DNA of 64,000 nt from Emcibacter sp. (GCA_021741205.1 JAIOYI010000004.1:124001-188000); one strand, 5' to 3'. Shown: positions 8,301-17,531, numbered from the stretch's first letter. A program made the numbers and translations. Notes: generated by a model not told the origin, from the sequence alone.

Positions 8301-8936
8301 ATGAATGATATTGAATTTTCTGCTCTGTTATGCTCTCGACTGTGTCATGATCTTATAAGTCCTGTGGGAGCGATTGCCAATGGACTTGAAATTTTGGGTG
8401 AAGAAGACGATAGAGAAATGCAGACAGAGGTTATGAAGCTTCTCAATCAAAGTGCAGAAATCACATCCGCCAAGCTTAAATTTTTTCGTCTGTCTTTTGG
8501 ATCTGCGGGAGGTTTTGGGGAAATGGTACCACTGAGCGAAGCCGAGAATGCGGTTAAGGGTTTATATGCTTCGGGAAATATTAACCTCCTTTGGCAATCA
8601 GATGTTGGCGTTATGGATAAGAATGCTTTGAAGATTATGTTAAATATGATTATGCTTGCGGGAGAAAGCCTTGTACGGGGTGGAAGCCTTCTCGTTGATA
8701 TTAAAGATCAATCTCCAAAAACTAAGATTGTTGTCACCGCCAAAGGTGATAAGGTTATTTTTCAAGATTCTATTCGTTTGGCCTTAACAGGGAAATTATC
8801 CGAAGACAAAATAGAACCAAAATCCGCACCAGCGTTCCTTGCTGAAAATATTGCTCGGAAATTTGCAACCAATATTGATTATATTTCTGATGGTGAGCAA
8901 AGTTTTTCTCTTTCAGTCACCTTCTCATGTAGATAA
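8301..8936 (+). CDS. chpT: histidine phosphotransferase ChpT
   Basis: ChpT carries phosphate from the hybrid kinase CckA to the response regulators CtrA and CpdR in the alphaproteobacterial cell-cycle relay. The 211-residue protein shows the dimerisation/phosphotransfer helix CSRLCHDLISPVGAIANGLEIL, with phospho-accepting His16, and a degenerate ATPase-like second domain. The N-terminal tail is shorter than in Caulobacter. It stands at the head of a motility block, 135 bases before cheA, while ctrA lies 6 kb downstream. cckA and cpdR are not in the window. The proximity of chpT to che genes suggests, but does not prove, shared regulation. Confidence 0.9.
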   Translation: MNDIEFSALLCSRLCHDLISPVGAIANGLEILGEEDDREMQTEVMKLLNQSAEITSAKLKFFRLSFGSAGGFGEMVPLSEAENAVKGLYASGNINLLWQSDVGVMDKNALKIMLNMIMLAGESLVRGGSLLVDIKDQSPKTKIVVTAKGDKVIFQDSIRLALTGKLSEDKIEPKSAPAFLAENIARKFATNIDYISDGEQSFSLSVTFSCR

Positions 8937-9071
8937 AAGGAGCCCAATTTAAGTTTTTTTTGTATTTTTGATAATTAATGCAAATCATTTTACAGCTTTT
9001 TAACCAATTTACCTGATCTTAACATTAATGAATGATAATTATTCCTCTGATTAAGTGGAAAAGGTAAGAAA

Positions 9072-12000
9072 ATGGATGATTTATTAAACGAATTTCTCAC
9101 AGAAACGTCTGAAAGTATTAATGAGGTGGATGTTCAGCTTGTTACACTTGAACAGGACCCGACAAATAAACCAATTTTGGATAATATATTCCGCCTTGTG
9201 CATACCATAAAAGGAACTTGCGGCTTTCTAGGGTTGCCAAGACTCGAGACGGTGGCCCATGCGGGTGAAAATGTGCTTGGGAAATATCGTGACGGCGAAT
9301 TGGTTGTCACATCCGAATCCGTTACCTTGATTCTTGCCGCTCTTGACCGCATTAAAGAGATTCTCGCAGGGCTAGAGGCCACGCAGGAGGAACCAGCAGG
9401 GGATGACAGTGAGATTATCAATCAATTAAATGTTGTGGCGTCTGGCGGTTCGGTTGAGGTTCCTCAGAAAAAAGAAGTCATCAAAGAAAAAGACTTTGTA
9501 TTGCCAGAAATCAAAAGATCTGAAAATGTTGTGCCAGGAGAAGTTTCTTTGGAAGAATTAGAGGCGGCATTTTTGGCGGCACCCGGTCCTGAGGATGACG
9601 ATGAGGATGATGCCGCATCAGAAAAAGAATCAGACGATAATCTTTTGGAGAAAATTGGCGGTCAAGATGCGGTAAAAGTGATTATTCATCTTTTCCATAA
9701 CCGTATTCTAGCGGATATGTCGGTTAAGGCTTTGATGGCGGGTGTCAATACAAAGGAAAGCAAGGAAAAAATGGGTGACTTCTTTAATGCCCATCTTGCC
9801 AATAATGCAAGCGGGGGACCATCTGTTGGCATTGCTTTTAAATCCTTTATTACAAATGGTATAACACAAACCCATAACGAGATAATTCGTGGTCTATTGA
9901 GGTCTGTATTGAATGAGGTTGATCTGCCGCCTTTGGATGTTGAGGCCGTCTTGGTCATATATGATGATTTTTCTAAAAATATTCTTTCCGAGGCCAGTAA
10001 TCATGCTAGTCAACAGACAAAACAGAATGATAAAGATGGTGCTACCGCTGCAAAGTCAGGGGAGTCGAGCATTGCTAATCAAAGTATTCGGGTAAATGTT
10101 CAGGTTTTAGAAGATCTAATGACGATGGTTAGTGAATTGGTTCTGACCAGAAATCAACTTATGCAAATTTTACGTAATAATCATGGCAGTGAATTTACCA
10201 TTCCTTTACAGCATTTAAGCCAATGTACGACAGAATTACAAGAAGGTGTCATGAAAACCAGAATGCAGCCTGTTGGAAATGCGTGGGCTAAGTTGCCACG
10301 AATTATTCGGGATTTGCAATTGGAACTGAATAAGAAAATTGATCTGCAAATGCTTGGTGCGGATACGGAGCTTGATCGTCAAGTTCTTGAAATGATTAAA
10401 GACCCTTTGACCCATATGGTGCGTAATTCTGCTGACCATGGCATTGAGATGCCAGCGGCTCGTCTTGCGGCGGGTAAAAAAGAAACTGGCGTTATTCGAT
10501 TAAATGCTTTCCATGAAGGTGGCCATATTATTATCGAGATTACGGACGATGGTGCGGGTTTACCTATTGAAAAATTAAAAGCCAAGGCGTTAAAAAATGG
10601 TTTGGCGACAAAAGAAGAATTGGATGAGATGTCTGATAATCAAATCCAAAGATTTATATTTCATGCCGGTTTTTCTACAGCAGAAAAGGTAACCTCCGTC
10701 TCTGGTCGGGGTGTTGGTATGGATGTTGTTCGCAGCAATATTGAGAAAATCGGTGGAACAGTTGACCTGAAATCCATAGAAGGAAAAGGTTCAAGCTTTA
10801 GTATTAAGATACCGCTCACACTTGCTATTGTTTCTGCTTTGATTGTTAAATGTAAAAATGATAAATTTGCTATTCCGCAAATCAGTGTTCTTGAATTGGT
10901 GCGGGCATCGAAGGATTCAGAACATAGCATAGAACATATTAATAATACGCCCGTATTACGACTAAGGGATCGTTTGTTGCCCTTGGTTCGTCTGGATGAA
11001 ATTCTTGGTATGGCCGATGCTGTCGGTTCGGATGCAGATGTTGACTCCCCTAAGAAGGGAGATGATTATATTGTCATCACCCAAGTGGGCACTTTCACAT
11101 TCGGAATTGTTGTTGATCAGGTATATGATACAGAGGAAATTGTTGTTAAGCCCGTTGCACCAATATTAAAGGATCTCCATACCTTTGCCGGTAATACCAT
11201 TCTGGGTGATGGTAAAGTGATTATGATTCTTGATCCAAATGGTATTGTAAGTCAAATTAGCGATAAAGTGGCCGATACGACCAAATTCGATATGGAAGAA
11301 GAGGACGCTAGTCAAAATAAAACGACGAGTGATAAAGAGGCCGTTCTTCTCTTTAGCGCTTGTGCCAATAATCGTCGTGCTGTTCCCTTATCCCTTGTGG
11401 CACGCTTAGAAGAAATTGATGTGAATTTGATTGAAAAATCAGATGGCCGACCCGTATTCCAATATCGTGGTAGATTGATGCCTTTACTGAATTTGGATAA
11501 TTCACAAACCTTTAAGACAGAAGGGCGTCAGCCAATTCTGGTTTTTGCTGATGGTGAAAAGACTATGGGGATTGCCGTGGATGAAATTATTGATATTCTT
11601 GAAGATGATCTTGATATCGAGCTTTCCTCTGCCATAGCAGGACAAGTAGGAACAGCCATTATTGATGGACATGCAACGGAAATTATTGATGTGGCTTATT
11701 ATATTGAAAAGGCCTTTGGAACATTGGGTACAAGCAGCACATCAGGCCATACAAGCATAGAAAATCAAAATCATATTTTGCTTGTGGATGATAGCAAGTT
11801 CTTCCTGAATATGATTAGACCATTACTGTCTGCAGCAGGTTATAAAATTACAGCAGTGGATAGCGCCTCTACGGCTTTGGATCTCCGTGACAAGGGGCGT
11901 GATTTTGATATTATTGTCAGTGATATTGAAATGCCAAACATGGATGGTTTTAGCTTTGCTACTGAGGTTCGTTCAGGCGGCATTTGGCAAAAAACACCAA

Positions 12001-12146
12001 TGATTGCTTTATCATCCCATCACACGCCCAAAGATATTGCCCGTGGTCGTGAGGTTGGGTTTGATGATTATGTTGTTAAATTGGAGCGAGATACATTGAT
12101 GACAACGATCAATGAGCAGATTAATAAAAAACAAAACGCAGCATAA
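9072..12146 (+). CDS. cheA: hybrid chemotaxis histidine kinase CheA with embedded truncated-globin domain
   Basis: This 1024-residue kinase is far longer than ordinary CheA. In order: HPt domain (about 1-105, phospho-accepting His44 in VHTIKGTCGFLG); an acidic linker; a segment at about 190-305 that aligns with group I truncated hemoglobins (LLEKIGGQDAV, HNRILAD, FFNAHLANN, GGP, NGITQTHNE); the dimerisation helices (about 335-400); the GHKL ATPase domain (N box DPLTHMVRNSADHG, G1 DDGAGLP); a CheW-like domain (about 585-715); a second, more divergent CheW-like domain (about 755-875); and a C-terminal receiver with Asp951 (SDIEMPNMDG). In the globin segment the proximal-His position is Phe259 and the B10 Tyr position is His209. 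It leads a cheA-cheW-cheY-cheB-cheR run. TTAACCA at 9000-9006 is a weak CtrA half-site candidate. No receptor gene is nearby. Confidence 0.93.
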   Translation: MDDLLNEFLTETSESINEVDVQLVTLEQDPTNKPILDNIFRLVHTIKGTCGFLGLPRLETVAHAGENVLGKYRDGELVVTSESVTLILAALDRIKEILAGLEATQEEPAGDDSEIINQLNVVASGGSVEVPQKKEVIKEKDFVLPEIKRSENVVPGEVSLEELEAAFLAAPGPEDDDEDDAASEKESDDNLLEKIGGQDAVKVIIHLFHNRILADMSVKALMAGVNTKESKEKMGDFFNAHLANNASGGPSVGIAFKSFITNGITQTHNEIIRGLLRSVLNEVDLPPLDVEAVLVIYDDFSKNILSEASNHASQQTKQNDKDGATAAKSGESSIANQSIRVNVQVLEDLMTMVSELVLTRNQLMQILRNNHGSEFTIPLQHLSQCTTELQEGVMKTRMQPVGNAWAKLPRIIRDLQLELNKKIDLQMLGADTELDRQVLEMIKDPLTHMVRNSADHGIEMPAARLAAGKKETGVIRLNAFHEGGHIIIEITDDGAGLPIEKLKAKALKNGLATKEELDEMSDNQIQRFIFHAGFSTAEKVTSVSGRGVGMDVVRSNIEKIGGTVDLKSIEGKGSSFSIKIPLTLAIVSALIVKCKNDKFAIPQISVLELVRASKDSEHSIEHINNTPVLRLRDRLLPLVRLDEILGMADAVGSDADVDSPKKGDDYIVITQVGTFTFGIVVDQVYDTEEIVVKPVAPILKDLHTFAGNTILGDGKVIMILDPNGIVSQISDKVADTTKFDMEEEDASQNKTTSDKEAVLLFSACANNRRAVPLSLVARLEEIDVNLIEKSDGRPVFQYRGRLMPLLNLDNSQTFKTEGRQPILVFADGEKTMGIAVDEIIDILEDDLDIELSSAIAGQVGTAIIDGHATEIIDVAYYIEKAFGTLGTSSTSGHTSIENQNHILLVDDSKFFLNMIRPLLSAAGYKITAVDSASTALDLRDKGRDFDIIVSDIEMPNMDGFSFATEVRSGGIWQKTPMIALSSHHTPKDIARGREVGFDDYVVKLERDTLMTTINEQINKKQNAA

Positions 12147-12171
12147 TCATAATCAAAAAAGGTATGATGGT

Positions 12172-12603
12172 ATGGAAAATGAAAATAGAGATTTTGTAAC
12201 ATTAAGATTGGCTGGTCAATTGTGCGGAATTCCCGTATTACAGGTTCATGATGTATTATCCGAACAGATTATTACATCAGTTCCCCTAGCTCCACCTGCT
12301 GTGGCTGGTGTTTTAAACTTGCGGGGAAGGATCGTAACGGCTATTAATCTAAGAAAACGACTTGGATTAAAGGATAAGACAGACAATATACCTAATATGA
12401 GTATCGTTGTGGAGTTTCAAGATGAACCCTACAGCCTTTTGATTGATTCAGTAGGGGACGTTATGTCATTTCCAGAGGATGCTTTCGAGCGTAATCCCAT
12501 AACGTTGGATAAAAGATGGCAAGAAGTGTCTGGTGGGATTTTTCGTCTAAAAGGAGAGCTTTTGGTTATCCTGGATGTTGAAAAATTGTTGAATTTTGAA
12601 TAG
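12172..12603 (+). CDS. cheW: chemotaxis coupling protein CheW
   Basis: CheW bridges chemoreceptors and the P5 domain of CheA in the receptor array. The 143-residue product is a single CheW/SH3-like domain: FVTLRLAGQLCGIPVLQVHDVLSE, the conserved VAGVLNLRGRIVTAINLRKRLGL and a closing EKLL helix. The open frame extends upstream to 12112 inside the cheA tail, but the ATG at 12172 fits the family length and follows AAAAAAGG. It begins 25 bases after the cheA stop and should be co-transcribed with it. Two neighbouring hairpins separate it from cheY. Confidence 0.95.
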   Translation: MENENRDFVTLRLAGQLCGIPVLQVHDVLSEQIITSVPLAPPAVAGVLNLRGRIVTAINLRKRLGLKDKTDNIPNMSIVVEFQDEPYSLLIDSVGDVMSFPEDAFERNPITLDKRWQEVSGGIFRLKGELLVILDVEKLLNFE

Positions 12604-12641
12604 AGACGTTACGTCTTTTTTGTAAATTGTCTTTTACAAAA
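12604..12641 (+). terminator. tandem hairpins between cheW and cheY (attenuator candidate)
   Basis: Directly after the cheW stop, AGACG-TTA-CGTCT (12604-12616) is followed by six T residues, a minimal intrinsic-terminator shape. Its T-run forms the start of a second hairpin, TTTTGTAAA (12618-12626) with TTTACAAAA (12633-12641). The two are mutually exclusive in their shared bases. They could lower or stabilise the downstream cheY-cheB-cheR message. Confidence 0.5.
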
Positions 12642-12670
12642 GATGGTTAAAATTTCGGAGAAAAAATAAA

Positions 12671-13036
12671 ATGAAATCCTGTCTGATTGTAGATGACTCT
12701 AAAGTAATAAGAAAAGTTGCAAGACGAATCCTAGAGGAACTTTCTTTTGATATCCGTGAGGCCGTTGACGGGAAGGAAGCCCTTGATTCATGTCATGAAA
12801 TGTTGCCGGATGTCGTGCTTTTGGACTGGAATATGCCCGTGATGAATGGCTTGGAGTTTCTAAAGGCACTTCGAGCCTCAGCAGGCGGGGATAAACCTGT
12901 TGTCGTATTTTGTACCACTGAAAATGATATGAGCCATATTAGTGCTGCAATATCTGCGGGTGCTGATGAATATATTATGAAACCGTTTGACCGTGAAATT
13001 ATCGAATCAAAATTTTCACAAGTGGGATTGCTATAG
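12671..13036 (+). CDS. cheY: chemotaxis response regulator CheY
   Basis: The 121-residue stand-alone receiver domain takes phosphate from CheA and acts on the flagellar switch or as a phosphate sink. The acidic pocket is Asp8/Asp9 (LIVDDSKV), the phospho-acceptor is Asp52 (VLLDWNMPVMNG), the Thr/Ser switch lies in FCTTEND and the conserved Lys in YIMKPFD. GGAG sits ahead of the ATG at 12671. The cheB GTG begins on the base after the cheY stop, which marks tight translational linkage. Confidence 0.94.
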   Translation: MKSCLIVDDSKVIRKVARRILEELSFDIREAVDGKEALDSCHEMLPDVVLLDWNMPVMNGLEFLKALRASAGGDKPVVVFCTTENDMSHISAAISAGADEYIMKPFDREIIESKFSQVGLL

Positions 13037-14188
13037 GTGAGTATAATTTCTTTAAAGGATAAAAACAGTACAGGCCAACAGGCAAGAACTGGTCAATATC
13101 GTGTGATGATTGTGGATGATTCTGTTGTTATTAGGGGACTTATGTCCAGATGGCTTCAGCAAGACCCCGCAATTACAGTGGTCGGTATGGCAAGTAATGG
13201 AGAGATGCTCCTGTCTTCTATGACGCGCTATGATCCAGAAGTCATTATTCTTGACATAGAAATGCCCGTCATGGATGGCTTAACGGCATTACCACAAATT
13301 TTCAAAATTAACCCAAAAGTTAAGGTTATTATGTCCTCAACATTGACCACCCGTAATGCTGAAATTAGCATGAAAGCCTTATCTATGGGAGCCTCGGATT
13401 ATGTGGCTAAGCCTGAAAGTAAAAATGAAGTTGGTTCTTCTATGAGTTTCCAAAAGGAAATGATTGGTAAGATAATAAATATTGCGGCCGCAAGTAGAAT
13501 GAGAAATGGTGGTGAGGTTTATAATGGTAAAATGAGCCTTATTGACGAGCAATTTAAGCCAGCGAACGTATCAATTAATAAGTCAGAAATTCGTAATTTT
13601 CCAAATGGAAAGTCTTCTGTTCTGGCTATTGGCAGCTCTACTGGTGGTCCACAAGCATTATTGGCGGTTTTGAAGGATTTGGGATCTGTGAATGTACCCG
13701 TTGTCATTACACAGCATATGCCCGCCGCATTCACGGGAATTTTGGCGAAACATTTGACGGCGAGCACCAACTTTGTCTGTAAAGAGGCCGAAGAGGGCGA
13801 CATTCTCGAAAATGGGAAAGTGTATATCGCCCCAGGTGATTATCATATGACGGTGGTTGAAAAATCAGGTCAGAAAGTAATCTCGCTCAATCAAGGGCCA
13901 CAAGAAAATTTTTGTCGCCCCTCTGTTGAACCAATGTTGAGAAGTCTTATGCAGGTTTATGGCTCGGAGATATTCGCTGTAATTCTTACGGGAATGGGGC
14001 GTGATGGTCTTAATGCTAGCCGAAAATTGATTGAAATTGGAGGAAGATTGATAGCCCAAGATGAGGAAACTAGCATTGTATGGGGGATGCCGGGTGCCGT
14101 TGCTCAAGCAGGTTTGTGTAGTGGCGTTTATCCACTTAATCAAATCGGGGCTAAAATTAAAGAGAAGTTGATGGGAATGGTACAATGA
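13037..14188 (+). CDS. cheB: protein-glutamate methylesterase CheB
   Basis: CheB removes methyl groups from, and can deamidate, chemoreceptor glutamates and so resets adaptation when phosphorylated by CheA. The 383-residue protein has an N-terminal receiver (about 20-140; MIVDDSVV and IILDIEMPVMDG) and a C-terminal methylesterase domain (about 190-380) with the serine motif IGSSTGGPQALL, the His of THMP-like QHMPAAFTG and the Asp of TGMGRDGLNA. Translation starts at a GTG at 13037, immediately after the cheY stop codon. Its last four bases overlap cheR. Confidence 0.95.
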   Translation: MSIISLKDKNSTGQQARTGQYRVMIVDDSVVIRGLMSRWLQQDPAITVVGMASNGEMLLSSMTRYDPEVIILDIEMPVMDGLTALPQIFKINPKVKVIMSSTLTTRNAEISMKALSMGASDYVAKPESKNEVGSSMSFQKEMIGKIINIAAASRMRNGGEVYNGKMSLIDEQFKPANVSINKSEIRNFPNGKSSVLAIGSSTGGPQALLAVLKDLGSVNVPVVITQHMPAAFTGILAKHLTASTNFVCKEAEEGDILENGKVYIAPGDYHMTVVEKSGQKVISLNQGPQENFCRPSVEPMLRSLMQVYGSEIFAVILTGMGRDGLNASRKLIEIGGRLIAQDEETSIVWGMPGAVAQAGLCSGVYPLNQIGAKIKEKLMGMVQ

Positions 14189-15024
14189 GAAAAGAAGACT
14201 TTGACCTAATCAGCAATATCTTAAAAGAAAGATCTGGATTGGTGCTTACGGAAGAAAAAATTTATCTTCTTGAAAGCCGCCTTACACCTATCGCTCGCAA
14301 GAAAGGCCTTGAAACTTTGGATGATCTCATTAATGAGATCAGGCTACGTCGAAAAGAAGATTTGTTGTGTGAAGTGACAGATGCTATGACGACCAATGAA
14401 TCTTTCTTTTTTCGGGACAACACACCATTTGATTTATTCCGAGAAGATGTTATGCCGAGTCTTATGGAGTCCGCAGTGGCAAGTAAGAAGATACGTATTT
14501 GGTGCGCCGCGGCCTCCACTGGACAAGAACCCTATTCATTGGCGATTATTTTAAGTGAAATGGAAGCTAAATTAAACGGTTGGACTATTGAGATTATAGG
14601 AACTGATTTATCGCAAAAAGTTCTTGATAAGGCAAAATCGGGCATTTATTCGCAATTTGAAGTGCAAAGAGGACTGCCAATTAAATTATTAATGAAATAT
14701 TTTACTCAAGCGGGGGAAATGTGGCAAATTTCTGAAAAAATAAGAAAAATGGTTACCTTTAGGCCTTATAATCTCTTGGATAATTTTACGCCGCTTGGTT
14801 CTTTTGATGTAATTTTTTGTCGCAACGTGTTAATTTATTTTCAACAAGACACAAAGGCTGATGTCTTAAACCGTATGCATCGTCAGATAAATACCAAGGG
14901 TACATTATTCCTTGGTGCTGCAGAAACAGTTCTTGGGTTAACAGAAAAATTCAAACCTGTACAAGGCAAAAGAGGGATGTATCATACTGCTGAATATAGC
15001 TCTCAGGTACGAAAAGTAGGATAA
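14185..15024 (+). CDS. cheR: chemoreceptor methyltransferase CheR
   Basis: CheR methylates receptor glutamates with AdoMet, opposing CheB. The 279-residue product has the N-terminal helical CheR_N part (FDLISNILKERSGL, with MTTNESFFFRDNTPF) and the AdoMet-binding domain (IRIWCAAASTGQEPYSLAIIL, then IIGTDLSQKVLDKAKSGIYS and FDVIFCRNVLIYF). Length and motifs are standard. The ATG overlaps the cheB stop as ATGA, so the two are translationally coupled. It is the last gene of the run; a hairpin lies 40 bases downstream. Confidence 0.96.
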   Translation: MRKEDFDLISNILKERSGLVLTEEKIYLLESRLTPIARKKGLETLDDLINEIRLRRKEDLLCEVTDAMTTNESFFFRDNTPFDLFREDVMPSLMESAVASKKIRIWCAAASTGQEPYSLAIILSEMEAKLNGWTIEIIGTDLSQKVLDKAKSGIYSQFEVQRGLPIKLLMKYFTQAGEMWQISEKIRKMVTFRPYNLLDNFTPLGSFDVIFCRNVLIYFQQDTKADVLNRMHRQINTKGTLFLGAAETVLGLTEKFKPVQGKRGMYHTAEYSSQVRKVG

Positions 15025-15055
15025 TATTTCTTTATAATTATGAATTTTAAATCAT

Positions 15056-15086
15056 AAGAAAAACCGCCTTAAAATAATTAGGGCGG
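15056..15086 (-). terminator. intrinsic terminator of ctrA
   Basis: CCGCCTTA (15064-15071) pairs with TAGGGCGG (15079-15086) around a seven-base loop. On the minus strand the stem is followed by a T-run (AAGAAAAA on the plus strand at 15056-15063), so it fits the end of the ctrA transcript. On the plus strand it may also stop cheR read-through less efficiently. Confidence 0.7.
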
Positions 15087-15125
15087 CCTCTTAAAAATAT
15101 TATTTTTATGATATTATAGCGTCAA

Positions 15126-15827
15126 TCAGCTTGCCACAGCAACATTATCCTTGGCTTCGGGATCGCGCAAGACATAGCCACGTCCCCAGACAGTTTCAAT
15201 ATAGTTCTCTCCACAAATTGCCATAAGTTTCTTACGTAATTTACAGATAAAAACATCAATTATCTTAAGTTCGGGTTCATCCATGCCGCCGTAAAGATGA
15301 TTAAGGAACATTTCTTTGGTTAAGGTTGTGCTTTTACGTAAAGAAAGAAGTTCTAGCATAGCATATTCTTTGCCCGTCAAATGAACACGCTGATTATTTA
15401 CATCAACGGTTTTTGTATCAAGATTTACAGAAAGCTTGCCCGTGCGAATAATGGATTCTGCATGGCCTTTCGAACGTCTAATGATCGCTTGAATGCGGGC
15501 AACAAGTTCTTCTTTGTAAAAAGGTTTTGTGAGATAATCATCTGCTCCAAAACCTAATCCTTTGACCTTGTTTTCCAATTCACCCATACCAGATAAAATA
15601 AGAATAGGCGTGGTTACCTTTGACAAGCGTAATTTCTTTAAGACATCATATCCATGCATATCCGGCAGATTAAGGTCAAGAAGAATAATGTCATAGTCAT
15701 AGAGTTTATCAAGATCTATTCCTTCTTCGCCAAGATTGGTGCAATAAATATTGAACCCTTCTGCTGTCAACATCAATTCAATGCTTTTGGATGTAGAAGG
15801 GTCGTCTTCGATGAGGAGAACACGCAT
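15126..15827 (-). CDS. ctrA: cell-cycle response regulator CtrA
   Basis: CtrA is the essential OmpR-type master regulator of many alphaproteobacteria; it controls cell division, DNA methylation, flagellar and chemotaxis genes. The 233-residue protein matches the family length. The receiver has Asp51 as phospho-acceptor ([13 protein letters not shown]), exactly the Caulobacter position, with conserved [12 protein letters not shown]. The winged-helix output domain ([51 protein letters not shown]) is typical. The C-terminal VAVAS resembles the short hydrophobic tail used for ClpXP turnover, an inference. It is transcribed toward cheR and away from fliI across a 343-base AT-rich promoter region. 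Confidence 0.97.
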   Translation of the reverse strand: MRVLLIEDDPSTSKSIELMLTAEGFNIYCTNLGEEGIDLDKLYDYDIILLDLNLPDMHGYDVLKKLRLSKVTTPILILSGMGELENKVKGLGFGADDYLTKPFYKEELVARIQAIIRRSKGHAESIIRTGKLSVNLDTKTVDVNNQRVHLTGKEYAMLELLSLRKSTTLTKEMFLNHLYGGMDEPELKIIDVFICKLRKKLMAICGENYIETVWGRGYVLRDPEAKDNVAVAS

Positions 15828-16170
15828 TTTTTTAACCTTTAATTATTATTTGTTAATTGTATAATATTCATTATTAACCACTTGTTGTTAACAATAATTA
15901 ACGTAAATGGTTAAAAATTAGTAAATTACTTTTAAAAATATCGTTTATTTGCGGGTAAAGTTAATGATTTTATTAATTGGTGGTGTTTAAAAACTAGTAT
16001 AATGCCTTGTAATATAACAATATTAATTATAGTTACCAATAATTAAAGTTTATAATAAATAATGAAGAGATGATAATAATTGATCCGTTTTTTTCCATAA
16101 AATTTATGGGAAAATGCATGACTTTAGCGTAGTATGCATTTGTAATTAACTTTAACTGAATCGAAATGAT
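15828..16170. promoter_or_regulatory. ctrA-fliI divergent intergenic region with CtrA half-site candidates
   Basis: These 343 AT-rich bases hold no gene that I can support. TTAACCA at 15874-15880 and its reverse complement form ATGGTTAA at 15907-15914 match the CtrA half-site TTAACCAT; GTTAAC and further TTAA tracts lie between them. A standard TTAA-N7-TTAA full site was not found. The position upstream of ctrA and of a flagellar gene makes CtrA self-control plausible. Confidence 0.4.
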
Positions 16171-17487
16171 GTGTTTACACTCAATGCAGAAATAGAAAAA
16201 ATGCACTCTTGGCGTTATTACGGAAGAGTTGTGGGCATTCAGGGGCTTTTGGTTGAAGTGGCGGGTGCCCAGCATTCGTTAAGTATTGGATCTAGGGTTA
16301 ATCTCTTGTCGCGTCAGAAACAGAACATTGCCTGTGAAGTTGTAGGATTTAAAACAAATAGTGCCTTGCTCATGCCATTTTCTATGTTGGAGGGGGTTGG
16401 TGTTGGATGCCAAGCCTATGTGGAGGGAGAGACACCTGTTGCTCATCCATCCAATCAATGGTTGGGCCGCGTAATTAATGCCATGGGAGAACCCATAGAC
16501 GGCAAAGGCCCCATAAGATCAGGGCCAATTGCTTATCCCATTCGGGCGCAACCACCTGCAGCTCATTTGAGAAAACGTGTCGGCGATAAAATTGATCTTG
16601 GCGTTCGGTCACTTAATACCTTTGTCACCTGTTGTAAGGGACAGCGTATGGGTATCTTTTCAGGTTCTGGCGTTGGAAAATCTATTCTTCTTTCTATGTT
16701 TGCACGCTATTCCCAATCTGATGTTTCCGTTATTGGTCTTATTGGTGAGAGAGGGCGTGAGGTTCACGAATTTATTGAAGATGATTTGGGTGAAGAAGGA
16801 CTTGCTAGAAGCGTTGTGGTGGTGGCAACCTCTGATGAAACGGCTCTTATGCGCCGTCAGGCAGCTTACCTTACCTTAACGGTGAGCGAATATTTTCGAG
16901 ATCAGGGCAATGATGTTTTATGTCTGATGGACAGTGTGACACGATTTGCTATGGCGCAAAGGGAAATTGGTCTTGCGGGTGGAGAACCACCTGCAAGCAA
17001 GGGCTACACACCAACCGTATTTGCGGAATTACCGAGACTTTTGGAACGAGCAGGCCCTGGTGTGGATAGGGGGTCAATTACGGGTTTATTTGCGGTATTG
17101 GTAGAGGGTGATGATCATAATGAGCCCGTATCAGATGCGGTAAGGGGAATACTAGACGGTCACATCGTTCTTGATCGGGCTATTGCTGAGCGGGGACGCT
17201 ATCCCGCCATTAATATTTTACGTTCGATTTCCAGAACATTACCAGGATGTAATAATAATGAACAAAATGATCTTTTGGTTACCGCTCGTAAATATTTAGC
17301 TGACTATAATGATATGGAAGAGATGATTCGCCTTGGTGCTTACCGATCTGGTGCAAGCCAAGAAGTGGACGAGGCCATCCATTTTCATCCTGCGCTAGAA
17401 GAATTCATGGCGCAGAAAAAAACTGAAAGTAGTAGGCTTGAAGAGGGTTATGAGCAGTTGGCTAAAATATTGCAGAATCGCCCATAA
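16171..17487 (+). CDS. fliI: flagellum-specific ATPase FliI
   Basis: FliI is the F1-beta-like hexameric ATPase that energises export of flagellar subunits. The 438-residue protein has the N-terminal barrel (GRVVGIQGLLVEVAG), the Walker A loop GIFSGSGVGKSILL near residue 165, IGLIGERGREVHEFIED, and the Walker B/ASPPASKGYTP-type stretch GGEPPASKGYTPTVFAELPRL. The track start is a GTG at 16171; the in-frame ATG at 16201 is an alternative. fliJ follows 35 bases downstream. Upstream lies the ctrA divergent region. No other flagellar genes are in the window, so this is a small detached flagellar operon. Confidence 0.95.
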   Translation: MFTLNAEIEKMHSWRYYGRVVGIQGLLVEVAGAQHSLSIGSRVNLLSRQKQNIACEVVGFKTNSALLMPFSMLEGVGVGCQAYVEGETPVAHPSNQWLGRVINAMGEPIDGKGPIRSGPIAYPIRAQPPAAHLRKRVGDKIDLGVRSLNTFVTCCKGQRMGIFSGSGVGKSILLSMFARYSQSDVSVIGLIGERGREVHEFIEDDLGEEGLARSVVVVATSDETALMRRQAAYLTLTVSEYFRDQGNDVLCLMDSVTRFAMAQREIGLAGGEPPASKGYTPTVFAELPRLLERAGPGVDRGSITGLFAVLVEGDDHNEPVSDAVRGILDGHIVLDRAIAERGRYPAINILRSISRTLPGCNNNEQNDLLVTARKYLADYNDMEEMIRLGAYRSGASQEVDEAIHFHPALEEFMAQKKTESSRLEEGYEQLAKILQNRP

Positions 17488-17531
17488 TTAATGGGTTGGA
17501 ATAAATAATTAAAAGAATAGGAATGTTGGCT

